This document shows positions 8,738-17,107 of a stretch of DNA of 41,604 bases, piece after piece. The stretch is from Virgibacillus doumboii (GTDB lineage: Bacteria > Bacillota > Bacilli > Bacillales > Amphibacillaceae): NCBI RefSeq assembly GCF_902806455.1, contig NZ_CADCWQ010000003.1, forward strand, positions 1 to 41,604. The letters are read 5' to 3'. The position numbers were made by a program, and so were the translations under genes. The notes beneath the pieces are model-generated. The model did not search any database, was not told the origin of the DNA, and was given only the letters and a program-made list of their open reading frames with translations. Each line of letters opens with the position of its first letter. Position 1 is the stretch's first letter.

Positions 8738-8916
8738 TGTACACTCATTGATTTCATGGTATAATGAACATAGAAACATTGGAAGTGCATAAACTAATAA
8801 AGATCGCCATGCAGAAACATGGAACGGTCGCAATAGACTGAACCCCGACAATAGGGGGAGGTAGCTTAGGAAATAATCCCTCACAGACCTGCTAAAGTGC
8901 ATGAGGGATTATTTTT
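8738..8916 (+). ncRNA. Antisense (antitoxin-like) RNA of a decayed type I TA locus
   Basis: Promoter: -35 TGTACA at 8738-8743, 16 nt spacer, -10 TATAAT at 8760-8765. The predicted RNA (about 8772 to 8916) has inner stems and ends in a rho-independent terminator: arms AATAATCCCTCA and TGAGGGATTATT (8872-8913) with a T-run. It is about 80% alike, by eye, to the copy at 14952-15133. The toxin frame that should overlap its 3' end on the minus strand is reduced to its last codons, so this is an orphan RNA. Function is inferred from the second copy. Confidence 0.6.
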
Positions 8917-8941
8917 TATGGTTATCAGAAACAATAATCGT
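8909..8941 (-). pseudogene. C-terminal remnant of a Hol_Tox-like toxin peptide
   Basis: The minus strand reads TIIVSDNHKK and a stop at 8909, matching AIIVSDIHKK of the complete toxin at 15125-15205. Upstream sequence diverges, and the ribosome binding site and membrane segment are gone. Confidence 0.65.
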
Positions 8942-9100
8942 GTGCCTTCATCCCAATGTGATCCAAAGGACAGGTTACTTGGGCCGCCTTAACGTATTTA
9001 ATGAACGTAAAAATCACGTAAAACATTACATAACCTGTGCATAGGAATGGAAGGAATTACTAAAAGTGGAGTGGACCAGAGTTCCTGTCCCCACGGTCCA
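8942..9100. repeat. GGACAGG-type dispersed repeat sequence
   Basis: Contains AAGGACAGGTTACTTGGGCC near 8975 and, at 9065-9101, GTGGACCAGAGTTCCTGTCC, closed by GGTCCA. The TGGACC and GGTCCA arms form a hairpin just beyond the lysC stop, so it may end lysC transcription. The same block recurs at 14648-14772. Confidence 0.6.
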
Positions 9101-10315
9101 TTAAACCCTATCCAGACCAAAAACCTGATGCAGTGTATTCACTGCGACTTCCAAATCTTTATCATGAACCAATACCCATAAGTTTTGATGGCTTTCGGCT
9201 GATTGCAAAATCTGCACATCGGAACTTGTAAGGGCACCGTTTACTTTGGATGCAACGTCAGGAATGTTTGTCATTCCTGCCCCGACAGCAGACACTGCGG
9301 CACAGTTCTTGGTTATGTTTGGTTCGTACCCCAATGACTCCAGTATATGAACCGCTTTATCCATCAATGTATGTGGAATCGTATAAATAACTTTCGCAGG
9401 TGAAATGTTGATGAAATCCACGGGTATCTTCGCTTCCTCCATCGCTTTTAAAACTTGTGAATGATGGTGGGATGCTTCATCCTCGATGACTATCTGGATT
9501 TGTGTGACTTCCGACTTATGGGCGATGCCTGTCATCAATTGAGCGGTCCGGCCATTTCTTTCTGTTTCTTTCGTTTCTGTGATCAACGTGCCGGCTTCCG
9601 TGGAATAGTTAGAGCGGACGCGCATTGGGATTTTATCCTGCATCGCGATTTCCACCGCATAAGGATGCACGACTTTAGCTCCCTGGTATGCTAAATTGCA
9701 TATTTCCTTATAAGTGACAACTTCAAGCGGGCGCGCGTTATCAACAACACGCGGATCTGCTGTCATGATACCACTGACATCGGTGAAAATTTCGATTCGT
9801 TCCGCTTTTAATGCTGCACCCAGCGCAGCAGCAGAGGTATCACTCCCCCCGCGCCCGATGGTTGTTATGTCTCCTTGCTCTGTCCTGCCCTGGAATCCCG
9901 CCACGACAAGTACATCATTTGTTCTGAATTCATGGGTGATGCGCTTCGTGTCTATATGTTTGATTTTCGCTTTGGTAAAATTATCATCAGTGATAAATCC
10001 CGCCTCTGCACCGGTCAAGGCTGTTGCTGAAATATGGTGTTTCTTTAACTCGTTTGCCATCAGAACAGCTGATATCGTTTCACCGCAGGACACCAACAGG
10101 TCCAGCTCCCGATCGGAATTGTTATGAGCCGGATAGTCAACCAGATCGAGCAATGTATCCGTCGCATAAGGATCTGGTTTTCTCCCCAGAGCAGAAACGA
10201 CTACAACCAATTTGTAACCGGACTCGACGGCATCTTTAATATGATTTGTGACATGCTCACGACTTTCCGCAGTTTTAACAGAGGTTCCACCAAATTTTTG
10301 TACTAAAATTTCCAT
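9101..10315 (-). CDS. lysC: Aspartate kinase of the ectoine cluster
   Basis: 404 aa. It phosphorylates aspartate to aspartyl phosphate, the first step toward aspartate semialdehyde, which EctB uses. N-terminal kinase domain: KFGGTSV at 7-13 and TTIGRGGSDTSAAALGAAL near 150-170. C-terminal regulatory part: two ACT domains (from about residue 265; TQIQIVIEDEASHHHSQVLK and VSAVGAGMTNIPDVASKVNG). The length matches Bacillus LysC-type enzymes. The start has AGGAGG upstream (10318-10324). It follows asd by 60 nt on the same strand, and asd follows ectC, so the five genes appear dedicated to ectoine precursor supply. The exact isozyme and its feedback inhibitor cannot be told from sequence. Confidence 0.9.
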   Translation of the reverse strand: MEILVQKFGGTSVKTAESREHVTNHIKDAVESGYKLVVVVSALGRKPDPYATDTLLDLVDYPAHNNSDRELDLLVSCGETISAVLMANELKKHHISATALTGAEAGFITDDNFTKAKIKHIDTKRITHEFRTNDVLVVAGFQGRTEQGDITTIGRGGSDTSAAALGAALKAERIEIFTDVSGIMTADPRVVDNARPLEVVTYKEICNLAYQGAKVVHPYAVEIAMQDKIPMRVRSNYSTEAGTLITETKETERNGRTAQLMTGIAHKSEVTQIQIVIEDEASHHHSQVLKAMEEAKIPVDFINISPAKVIYTIPHTLMDKAVHILESLGYEPNITKNCAAVSAVGAGMTNIPDVASKVNGALTSSDVQILQSAESHQNLWVLVHDKDLEVAVNTLHQVFGLDRV

Positions 10316-10375
10316 GCCTTCCTCCTACTTTTTATTACAATTGCTTTTATAACGAAAATTTCAAGGAGATCGACC

Positions 10376-11431
10376 TTAATGCTGTCCTGCTAATTTTTCA
10401 GCTATTTGGACAGTGTTTAATGCTGCTCCTTTCAGCAGATTATCGGAAACAACCCATAAATGAAATCCACAATCATTATCTAAATCTTTACGAATACGCC
10501 CTGCAAACACATCATTTTTCCCCTCGGCGCCGAGTGGCGTGGGATAAAGCTGGTTATCTGGATCATCCTCGAGAACAATCCCGGGCTCATCGTTTAAAAT
10601 TTGTTGGACATCTGAAACAGTTACACTTTTCTTTTCAATCTCAACATAGATGCTTTCCGCATGCGAACGAAAAATAGGCAGGCGGACACAGGTTGCAGAT
10701 ACAGCTAAATCAGGCATATGGAGGAGCTTTTTCGTCTCATTCACCATTTTCATTTCCTCAAAGGTAAACCCATTATCTGTGAATACATCAATTTGCGGGA
10801 GGGCGTTGAAAGCAATCGGATAATGTTTTTCATCGTTTTTGACCGGAAGGATGGAACTTGTCATCTCTTCCCCGTTCATAAACTGTTCCGTCTGTTTAAT
10901 CAATTCCTCATTTGCTTGCAACCCGGACCCGGAGACTGCTTGATAGGTTGATACAATAACACGTCTTAAACCAAAATGTTCTTTGAGCGGGTTTAATGCC
11001 GTCACTATCTGTATCGTCGAGCAATTTGGATTGGCAATGATTCCGCTATGCTTCTCCAAATCCGAATGGTTGACTTCAGGAACAACAAGTGGAACATTAT
11101 TGTCCATTCGAAATGCACTTGTATTATCAATAACGACCGCTCCACTATTGACTGCATCCTCGGCAAGTTCTCGTGAAATCGATCCACCTGCAGAAAATAA
11201 TGCAATATCAATGTTCTGGAAACTTCCTGGTTCGGCCTCTTCAATCGTTATCTCCGTATTGCGGAACGTAACCTTTTTACCTTGGGACCGTTTAGATGCA
11301 AGTAATCTCAGATTGTCAATCTTTATAGATGAATTCTCCAACAGGCGGACAATTTCCTCCCCAACGGCACCTGTTGCACCTACAACGGCTATGTTTTTTG
11401 AAACTTTATTGTATGAGTCTTTATTGACCAC
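10376..11431 (-). CDS. asd: Aspartate-semialdehyde dehydrogenase
   Basis: 351 aa. It reduces aspartyl phosphate with NADPH to aspartate semialdehyde, the branch point for ectoine, lysine, methionine and threonine. The dinucleotide-binding GATGAVGEE is at 18-26. The catalytic Cys137 is in NPNCST, the AVSGSG loop lies near 165, and the base His is in RSHAESI near 255. The start is GTG at 11431, supported by AAGGAG 9 nt upstream. It is read together with lysC. A 538 bp gap separates it from ectC and holds a dispersed repeat, so it may have its own promoter. Confidence 0.93.
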   Translation of the reverse strand: MVNKDSYNKVSKNIAVVGATGAVGEEIVRLLENSSIKIDNLRLLASKRSQGKKVTFRNTEITIEEAEPGSFQNIDIALFSAGGSISRELAEDAVNSGAVVIDNTSAFRMDNNVPLVVPEVNHSDLEKHSGIIANPNCSTIQIVTALNPLKEHFGLRRVIVSTYQAVSGSGLQANEELIKQTEQFMNGEEMTSSILPVKNDEKHYPIAFNALPQIDVFTDNGFTFEEMKMVNETKKLLHMPDLAVSATCVRLPIFRSHAESIYVEIEKKSVTVSDVQQILNDEPGIVLEDDPDNQLYPTPLGAEGKNDVFAGRIRKDLDNDCGFHLWVVSDNLLKGAALNTVQIAEKLAGQH

Positions 11432-11599
11432 TGTATATAACTCCTTTTTCTGCAGTTATACTTCTAGCATCCAGCATATGATCACCTTTACGTTTTCAAG
11501 AGATCATGCTGTTTCAAGCTGTGAATTTCAGTTCCAATTGGCGAGGAGCCTTGGACACAAGTGTTTTATCAAAAAATCCGAACCGACTGAAAAATGGTG

Positions 11600-11810
11600 C
11601 ATATAATTCGCTCCGGAAATATACTTCGCTTTCACACCTCCGGGTACCAAGGCGACATCTGCTCAAAAAGTACGTTTTCGCAGTGTCTTCTTAGCCGCGG
11701 GCAGCTGTTGAGCCTCCGAATCGCTACTGCGCTTCAGAGTCTCACCTAGGCTTCTCTTCCCGCAGGAGTCTACGCATATTTCCTCCCGCTGGTTTCGCGG
11801 ATTGTTCGTC
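11600..11810. repeat. Dispersed GC-rich Bacillaceae-type repeat in the asd-ectC gap
   Basis: GC-rich block containing CTCCGGGTACCAAGGCGACA, AGCCGCGGGCAGCTG, a GAGCCTCCGAATCGC segment and CTTCCCGCAGGAGTCTACGC. CCGCGGGCAG and CCCGCAGG form potential stems. The CCTGCGGGA ... GAAGC ... CCCGCGG pattern is like intergenic repeats seen many times in Bacillaceae chromosomes (general knowledge, not searched). The rest of 11432-11969 holds no gene. Confidence 0.55.
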
Positions 11811-11969
11811 TTTTGTGTTACACTTATTCGTTATGTCCCAGCCTCCTAGGAGAGGGCATGTCGTATACGTTTGGCGTGTTCCAATGTTGATACGATGTCC
11901 CCTGCCAATTGGTCATCATAAAATTGCAGATCTTTCCTTCACTTCAACTGCAAAAGAGGATATGTAGCC

Positions 11970-12359
11970 TCACTTTTTCAGTAAAGGATAGACACCATCT
12001 TTATCATGCGTTTCTTTTCCGGTTAATGGAGGGTTAAAAACGCAGATCATCCGCATATCTTCTTTCCCGCCACGTAAGTAATGTTCATCATGTTGATCCA
12101 ACGCATATACTGTACCGGCTTTGATAGGATAAACCTTTCCATCTTCAACTGTTTCTATTTCGCCGTCACCTTCAATACAATACACAGCCTCAAGGTGGTT
12201 TTTATACCAGATATGCGTTTCAGTTCCCGCACGGATTATCGTGTCATGAAGCGAAAAGTCCATGTTATCTTTGTTTAAAAGCAGACGTCTGCTCGACCAG
12301 TTTTCTGTTGATGTTACATCTTCTGAACCAATTATTTCTTCAAGTGATTTCACTAGCAT
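11970..12359 (-). CDS. ectC: L-ectoine synthase
   Basis: 129 aa, the usual EctC length. It is a cupin enzyme that cyclises N-gamma-acetyl-diaminobutyrate to ectoine. Start ATG 12359 ([15 protein letters not shown]) is chosen over an upstream one because GGGAGG lies 8 nt before it and the protein begins as EctCs do. Cupin motifs: [33 protein letters not shown], and [14 protein letters not shown] with the metal-binding His. The start overlaps the ectB end by 20 nt, so the two are coupled. Confidence 0.95.
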   Translation of the reverse strand: MLVKSLEEIIGSEDVTSTENWSSRRLLLNKDNMDFSLHDTIIRAGTETHIWYKNHLEAVYCIEGDGEIETVEDGKVYPIKAGTVYALDQHDEHYLRGGKEDMRMICVFNPPLTGKETHDKDGVYPLLKK

Positions 12360-13650
12360 GTCTAGGCCTCCCAACAACTGTATTCAGTACATATTTAATG
12401 CTTTCCTCAATAATATATAGCCCTTTGTCAAGGCCTTCCTTGTCGATAATCAGCGGAGGAAGGAGTTTCATTACTTCATCATCTGCCCCGGATGTTTCAA
12501 GAATGAGTCCGCGTTCAAAGGCGGCTTCACATATCTTTTCGGAAACACCTTCACCTTTCCAGGCAACTCCCTTCATGAGTCCCCGGCCGCGCAACTCGCC
12601 TTTTAGATCCGGGTATTTAGCGATCAGTTCCGCCAATTTGTCACTGACATATTCGCCCTTTTCTTGAATCGATTGGCTAAAATCATCATCTTTCCAAAAA
12701 GACAGTGCTTCAGCTGCCGCAATAAAGGCAAAATTATTACCGCGGAATGTGCCATTATGCTCACCTGGACTCCATGTATCGTGTTCAGGCTTAATCAGTG
12801 TAATGGCCATTGGGAAACCATACCCGCCGATTGATTTGGATAGACATATTATATCCGGCTTGATTCCCGCTGGCTCAAAGCTGAAAAATGTTCCTGTTCT
12901 TCCATTACCTGCTTGAACATCATCGACAATGAGCATGATGTCCCAACGCTTACAGATTGCATCAATTTTCTGTAACCATTCGAAACTAGCGGTGTTTATG
13001 CCGCCTTCACCTTGGACTGTCTCCAGCATGATTGCTGCGGGGAGGTCCACACCACTGCTCCCATCTTCTAATAACTTCTCCAGATAAACAGTTGTGTCAT
13101 ACCCTTCCATATAATTGTCAAAAGGCATGGCAACCGTATTAGGCAATGACATGCCTGCCCCTTTGCGGTTCTTCTTATTCCCTGTAACAGAAAGCGCACC
13201 AATGGTCATCCCATGAAAGCCATTCGTGAAGCCAATTACCGTTTCACGACCGGTGTTCTTACGGGCAAGTTTTAAAGCACTTTCTACCGTATTTGCCCCA
13301 GTCGGACCGGTAAACATCACCTTGTAATCCATATCCCTTGGTTTGAGAATGGTTTCATTAAATTGTTCCAAAAACTCTTTGCGTGCAACGGTGCCCATGT
13401 CTAAACTGTGGGCAATTCCATCACTTTTAATATACTCAATCAATTTATCTTTCATTTTATCGTTATTATGTCCATAATTCAGTGTTCCAGCGCCGGCAAA
13501 AAAGTCAATATATTCTTCGTTTTCAATATTCCAAACCTTGTAACCTTTTGATTTTTTAAAAATAGTGGGAAAACTACGGCTGTAGCTACGTACCTGTGAT
13601 TCCAATTCTTCAAAAACTGCCATTGTTGAATCCTGTTCTAAAACAGTCAT
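12340..13650 (-). CDS. ectB: Diaminobutyrate-2-oxoglutarate transaminase
   Basis: 436 aa. Class-III PLP aminotransferase that turns aspartate semialdehyde into L-2,4-diaminobutyrate with glutamate as donor. Marks: [13 protein letters not shown] near 50, the [16 protein letters not shown] cofactor loop near 115, [17 protein letters not shown] near 240, and the PLP lysine in [10 protein letters not shown] near 270. Start ATG 13650 has AGGAGG 9 nt upstream; an inner Met (residue 10, MAVFEELES) is where many EctBs begin, so the first nine residues are an extra tail. Middle gene of ectABC, 34 nt after ectA. Confidence 0.95.
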   Translation of the reverse strand: MTVLEQDSTMAVFEELESQVRSYSRSFPTIFKKSKGYKVWNIENEEYIDFFAGAGTLNYGHNNDKMKDKLIEYIKSDGIAHSLDMGTVARKEFLEQFNETILKPRDMDYKVMFTGPTGANTVESALKLARKNTGRETVIGFTNGFHGMTIGALSVTGNKKNRKGAGMSLPNTVAMPFDNYMEGYDTTVYLEKLLEDGSSGVDLPAAIMLETVQGEGGINTASFEWLQKIDAICKRWDIMLIVDDVQAGNGRTGTFFSFEPAGIKPDIICLSKSIGGYGFPMAITLIKPEHDTWSPGEHNGTFRGNNFAFIAAAEALSFWKDDDFSQSIQEKGEYVSDKLAELIAKYPDLKGELRGRGLMKGVAWKGEGVSEKICEAAFERGLILETSGADDEVMKLLPPLIIDKEGLDKGLYIIEESIKYVLNTVVGRPRHASEIT

Positions 13651-13684
13651 TAAAATTTATCCTCCTAATTGTCGTTATCTTTTT

Positions 13685-14200
13685 TTAAAAGGGTCCTATT
13701 TGATGCGTTAACTCATCTTCATGTCCTTGTTCAGGGAAATCCTTGGCAGTAAAGCAATCAAACACTTCAATCTTTGTGTCCAAACTTCGTGCCAAACCAC
13801 TGAACAGCTTGCGTGATGGGATATTTGAGGGCGACACAGTTGCCTCTACATATTGAACATTTTCACAAATGTCCCGCTCCAATATATGATGAAGCATTTT
13901 AGAAGCCAACCCTTTTCCCCGCTGGTCATCCGCAACAGCAACTTGCCAAATAAATAATTTATCAGGTGATGCAGGCTTGATAAAACCAGAGATAAATCCA
14001 ACAATTTCATCATCGGCTTCGATCACCACAGATGTATCGCTAAAGATAGTACACCACATCAGATAGCTGTATGAGGAGTTTAAATCAAGCACTCCCGTTT
14101 CTTTAATCAATTTCCATACATCTGCCCCATCATCCAAAGCAGGCTCGCGGAATTTTTCTAAAGAGTCCGTTTTATCGGCGGTTACGTTTCTTGTAAGGAT
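13685..14200 (-). CDS. ectA: L-2,4-diaminobutyrate acetyltransferase, non-standard start
   Basis: GNAT enzyme acetylating diaminobutyrate with acetyl-CoA. Core: KFREPALDDGADVWKLIKET, LDLNSSYSYLMWCTIFSDTS, acetyl-CoA loop VAVADDQRGKGLASKML, and EATVSPSNIPSRKLF. The homologous N-terminus reaches upstream of the first TTG (14137). A perfect GGAGGTGA lies at 14207-14214, but at the right distance the frame has ATC (14198-14200), not ATG, GTG or TTG. From ATC the protein is 171 aa, a normal EctA length. So either AUC is the start, the base is a mutation or sequencing error, or only a shortened protein is made from TTG. An ATG just before the ribosome binding site opens a 14-codon frame in another register that ends inside ectA. 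Confidence 0.85.
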   Translation of the reverse strand: MLTRNVTADKTDSLEKFREPALDDGADVWKLIKETGVLDLNSSYSYLMWCTIFSDTSVVIEADDEIVGFISGFIKPASPDKLFIWQVAVADDQRGKGLASKMLHHILERDICENVQYVEATVSPSNIPSRKLFSGLARSLDTKIEVFDCFTAKDFPEQGHEDELTHQIGPF

Positions 14201-14224
14201 AGATAATCACCTCCATTTTTTTTC

Positions 14225-14239
14225 GCACATGCCGTGTGC
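14225..14239. promoter_or_regulatory. Short inverted repeat before ectA
   Basis: GCACA and TGTGC arms with 5 nt between them, lying between the predicted promoter and the ribosome binding site. It could be an operator or a small leader hairpin; weak evidence. Confidence 0.3.
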
Positions 14240-14265
14240 TAAGTTAAAATTAACGTATGCCTTTC

Positions 14266-14293
14266 ACAATAACATTCGCAAAATAACAGTCAA
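14266..14293 (-). promoter_or_regulatory. Probable sigma-A promoter of ectABC
   Basis: On the minus strand, TTGACT (14288-14293), 16 nt spacer, TATTGT (14266-14271), about 65 nt ahead of the ectA start. It is the best sigma-A match in the upstream region. Salt-responsive or sigma-B control cannot be judged. Confidence 0.5.
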
Positions 14294-14577
14294 AGATGAT
14301 TAAATGGGATATGTAACGATATATGTCCATCAATCTTATTGAATAGGACATAGTAAATATAATGCTTTATTTCCTCCCCATTCGAGAAGAATTCGCCCAA
14401 TCTCTTTTAAATCATACATGGAATGGGTCGAAAGTCACCCCTCACCACTGTGCGGCTTACATATTGATGTGACAGGTTATTGGAAGGATATAAGGTAACA
14501 CATGGATGTAACTGTTAAAAAAATAGTTATAATGAACCAATTCCTTCATTCATTTAAATCGGTCAATTTCACTATAA

Positions 14578-14632
14578 AAGGGTCAGTCCCCCAACAACGT
14601 TAACACTTTAGCGCAGTGAGGGACTGACCCTT
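14578..14632. repeat. Perfect 13 bp inverted repeat (GGTCAGTCCC family)
   Basis: Arms AAGGGTCAGTCCC (14578-14590) and GGGACTGACCCTT (14620-14632) around a 29 nt loop rich in AACACTTTAGCGCAGTG. Relatives occur at 15346-15398 and 39212-39272. It is a dispersed hairpin element of the genome; terminator or REP-like function is possible. Confidence 0.8.
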
Positions 14633-14647
14633 CTTAGTTATACCTTA

Positions 14648-14772
14648 TGGTCCGAGGGGACAGGTTCCTTGGACCATTTTATATGAGAAAGGTTAAGTAA
14701 GCTTTCCATTGACTGTTTGAACAGAAGTGCTGGGAAGTGGAGTGGACCAGGGTGCCTGTCCCTGTGATCCAT
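14648..14772. repeat. GGACAGG-type dispersed repeats
   Basis: First unit: ATGGTCC and GGACCAT arms around GAGGGGACAGGTTCCTT (14648-14678). Second unit: GTGGACCAGGGTGCCTGTCC ending in GATCCAT (14740-14771). The second matches 9065-9101 near lysC. The repeats lie directly before the toxin/antisense RNA locus, as the related block does at 8942-9100 after the first locus copy. Confidence 0.65.
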
Positions 14773-14951
14773 ATGAAACAAAGCGAAAGTTCACAGTATA
14801 GTCCCATAACAATTCAAGGTAAAAAAAACAAAAAACCTGTTACACTGAAATAGAGCATGTTGTACGTTTAATAAATTTTTAATGATATCGAGTGTTATTA
14901 ATAAACAATTTCCGGATAAACCATCTCCGTAATAAATATATATGATAAATG

Positions 14952-15133
14952 TGTACAGCCATTGATTTCGTGGTATAATGAACATAGAATCATTGGAAGT
15001 GCATAAACTAATAAAGACCGCCCATGCGGATACATGGAACGGTCGCAATAGACTGAACCCCGACAAGAGGGGTCGGTAGCGAGCAAAAATAATCCCTCAC
15101 TTACCAGCTAAAGTACATGAGGGATTATTTTTT
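14952..15133 (+). ncRNA. Antisense RNA (antitoxin) of a Hol_Tox-like type I TA locus
   Basis: Promoter TGTACA (14952-14957), 16 nt, TATAAT (14974-14979). The RNA (about 14986 to 15133) can fold stems GACCG/CGGTC and CCCC/GGGG and ends with arms ATAATCCCTCA and TGAGGGATTAT, then a T-run. Its 3' end overlaps the 3' end of the toxin mRNA from the opposite strand, the arrangement of txpA/ratA and bsrG/SR4 in Bacillus subtilis (family knowledge). Compensated similarity with 8738-8916 supports an RNA rather than a protein; the minus-strand frames here have no ribosome binding site. Confidence 0.7.
15085..15133. terminator. Bidirectional terminator shared by toxin and antisense RNA
   Basis: Arms AAAAATAATCCCTCA and TGAGGGATTATTTTTT. 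A-run on one side and T-run on the other allow termination from both strands. Confidence 0.75.
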
Positions 15134-15205
15134 ATGGATATCAGAAACGATAATCGCTAACATCCCGAAGGATATCATAAGCGTCAGCGCACTAACAATG
15201 TCCAC
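15125..15205 (-). CDS. Small hydrophobic toxin, Hol_Tox (holin-like) type
   Basis: 26 aa, too short for usual gene calling. Start GTG 15205 follows AGGGAGGTG by about 6 nt. The sequence runs MDIVSALTLMISFGMLAIIV and ends SDIHKK, one membrane segment with a charged tail. The [S/E]AL.LMI.FG pattern is that of the putative holin-like toxins of Firmicutes (Hol_Tox, TxpA/BsrG relatives). Such peptides insert in the membrane and are silenced by an antisense RNA; here that RNA is read from plus with overlapping 3' ends. The stop lies inside the shared terminator stem. Confidence 0.75.
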   Translation of the reverse strand: MDIVSALTLMISFGMLAIIVSDIHKK

Positions 15206-15345
15206 AGGCTACACCTCCCTCCCCGGGAAATCTCCCATCGAAGACTACCGACGAGCAACAGTGCCACCAAACCCCTCATGCGAAGCCAATCTATTATTCT
15301 TATTATAACACTATGCGAACGTTTATTCTATAATTTCTGAAATAA

Positions 15346-15398
15346 TAGGGTCAGCCCCCCTCACCGCTATCACTTTAGCACAGTGGGGGACTAACCCT
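15346..15398. repeat. Imperfect GGTCAGTCCC-family hairpin
   Basis: Arms AGGGTCAGCCCCC and GGGGGACTAACCCT around ATCACTTTAGCACAGT. A variant of 14578-14632, located downstream of mqo, where it might help end transcription. Confidence 0.7.
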
Positions 15399-15461
15399 TT
15401 CAATTCCTTTGCGCTTTATAGCAGCTTAATCGGTCAAACTTTGCTTATTTCATTTGTTCCG

Positions 15462-16952
15462 TTATTTCTTTAATTTATCCAATTCCAGACCTGTCATTGT
15501 TGAAGATTTGATTTCAGCAATAAGCTCAGGCTTATCAGATAACTTTTCGCCATAAGATGGAATCATTTCTTTTAATTTTGGTTTCCATTCATCCAGTTTC
15601 TGCGGGAAGCAAGTTTCTATTAATCCAATCATGTCCGAAACAGATGTCGAAGCCCCTGGAGAACCGCCAAGCAGCGCAGCCAATGATTGATCATGGCTAT
15701 GAACAACTTCTGTATCACTAAATTGAATTGTTCCCTTGCCGGCTGACGTGTCTTTAATGACTTGTACACGTTGACCGGCTATTTTCAGCTCCCAATCTTC
15801 GCCCTTCGCATCTGGGAAGTATTCTCGTAATTCATTCATTCGTTCTTTCTTGTTTAACCTCAATTGTTGAATCAGGTATTGCATTAATGGGATGTTTTTA
15901 GCCCCTGCTGCTAACATTGTTAACACATTGTCAGGCCTAATTGATGCAAATAAGTCCTTATTTGAACCTGTTTTAAGGAATTTGGGCGAGAAGCCTGCAA
16001 AAGGTCCAAAAATTAACGTTTTTTTACCATCGATAAATCGCGTATCTAAGTGGGGAACAACCATTAATGGAGCACCGGGCGGATTCTTGCCATATACTTT
16101 TGCATAGTGTTGTTCGATTACCTCAGGATTACTGCATTCCAAATATTGTCCACTGATTGGAAATCCACCTATATGTTTCCCTTCAGGAATTCCAGTCTTC
16201 TGCAGTAAAGGCAAGCTGCCGCCGCCGGCTCCTATAAAAACAAATTTCGATTTATGCGTTCCGATTGCACCGTTTTTATCCCGTACCTTCAATTCCCACA
16301 TTCCATCAGTAGTCTGCTTCATGTCCAGCACATTGTGATTGTAATTGAAATTAACGCCTTCTCTTTCCAGGTAATCACACATTGTGCGCGTCAACTCCCC
16401 GTAGTTGACGTCTGTGCCATCATTGATTTTCGTTCCGGCAACAGGTTCATTCGCTGACCGGTTGTTCATAATAAGCGGGAACCATTCTTTTAACTGATCC
16501 GGATCGCCGGAAAACTCTATTTCTTGAAATAATGGGTGGTTCGACAGCGCTTCAACGCGTTTCTTTAAAAATGCCACATTTTCTTTTCCTTTAACAAAAC
16601 TCATGTGAGGCAAACCAGTAATAAATTTTTGTGGGTTCTCAACTAAATTGCGATTTGCCAGATATGCCCAGAGCTGTCTTGATAATTGAAAGCGTTCATT
16701 TATTTTGACTGCGGCGTTTATATCAATGGAACCATCAGGTTGTTCAACTGTATAATTCAATTCGCATAATGCGGCATGTCCTGTTCCTGAATTGTTTTTT
16801 TCGTTAGAGCTTTCACCACCGGCAACTCCAAGCTGCTCGAAAACTGTAATTTTCCAATCTGGTGCTAATTCCTTAAGCAATACGCCCAAGGTAGCACTCA
16901 TAATCCCAGCACCTATTAAAACAACGTCTGATGTAGATGATTTGTAACTCAT
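15462..16952 (-). CDS. mqo: Malate:quinone oxidoreductase
   Basis: 496 aa. FAD-dependent peripheral membrane enzyme that oxidises malate to oxaloacetate and passes electrons to the quinone pool. N-terminal dinucleotide fold [19 protein letters not shown] at 11-29 and E38 for the ribose. The [16 protein letters not shown] signature lies at about 53-68, [20 protein letters not shown] near 243, and the C-terminal FAD part has [10 protein letters not shown]. Length is normal for the family (about 490-500). ATG at 16952 has GAGGGTG upstream. It is a single gene with no partner next to it; GntP upstream is in the same direction but 155 nt away. Confidence 0.95.
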   Translation of the reverse strand: MSYKSSTSDVVLIGAGIMSATLGVLLKELAPDWKITVFEQLGVAGGESSNEKNNSGTGHAALCELNYTVEQPDGSIDINAAVKINERFQLSRQLWAYLANRNLVENPQKFITGLPHMSFVKGKENVAFLKKRVEALSNHPLFQEIEFSGDPDQLKEWFPLIMNNRSANEPVAGTKINDGTDVNYGELTRTMCDYLEREGVNFNYNHNVLDMKQTTDGMWELKVRDKNGAIGTHKSKFVFIGAGGGSLPLLQKTGIPEGKHIGGFPISGQYLECSNPEVIEQHYAKVYGKNPPGAPLMVVPHLDTRFIDGKKTLIFGPFAGFSPKFLKTGSNKDLFASIRPDNVLTMLAAGAKNIPLMQYLIQQLRLNKKERMNELREYFPDAKGEDWELKIAGQRVQVIKDTSAGKGTIQFSDTEVVHSHDQSLAALLGGSPGASTSVSDMIGLIETCFPQKLDEWKPKLKEMIPSYGEKLSDKPELIAEIKSSTMTGLELDKLKK

Positions 16953-17107
16953 ATGGACACCCTCGTTTATATAGTAGTCTTATGACTTCTACCTATTTCT
17001 TTGTTAGAATTGCGTTTTTATAAACTGATAGTCAGAAACAAATATGTGAATCAAGGAAATTTGTTTAATAACAAAAGCACTCCAAAAGTTCCACTGTCAC
17101 TTATAAT

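Noticed and set aside
10983..11606. 207-codon open frame opposite asd
   Set aside because: It is the antisense of a strongly supported asd gene and has no independent signals.
11600..11810. Riboswitch or leader upstream of asd
   Set aside because: The GC-rich block looks like a dispersed Bacillaceae intergenic repeat; no known lysine or T-box pattern was seen.
14791..15086. Minus-strand open frames across the antisense RNA region
   Set aside because: They repeat in the other RNA copy (8720-8902) only because the RNA sequence is conserved; there is no ribosome binding site, and a plus-strand promoter and terminator explain the region.
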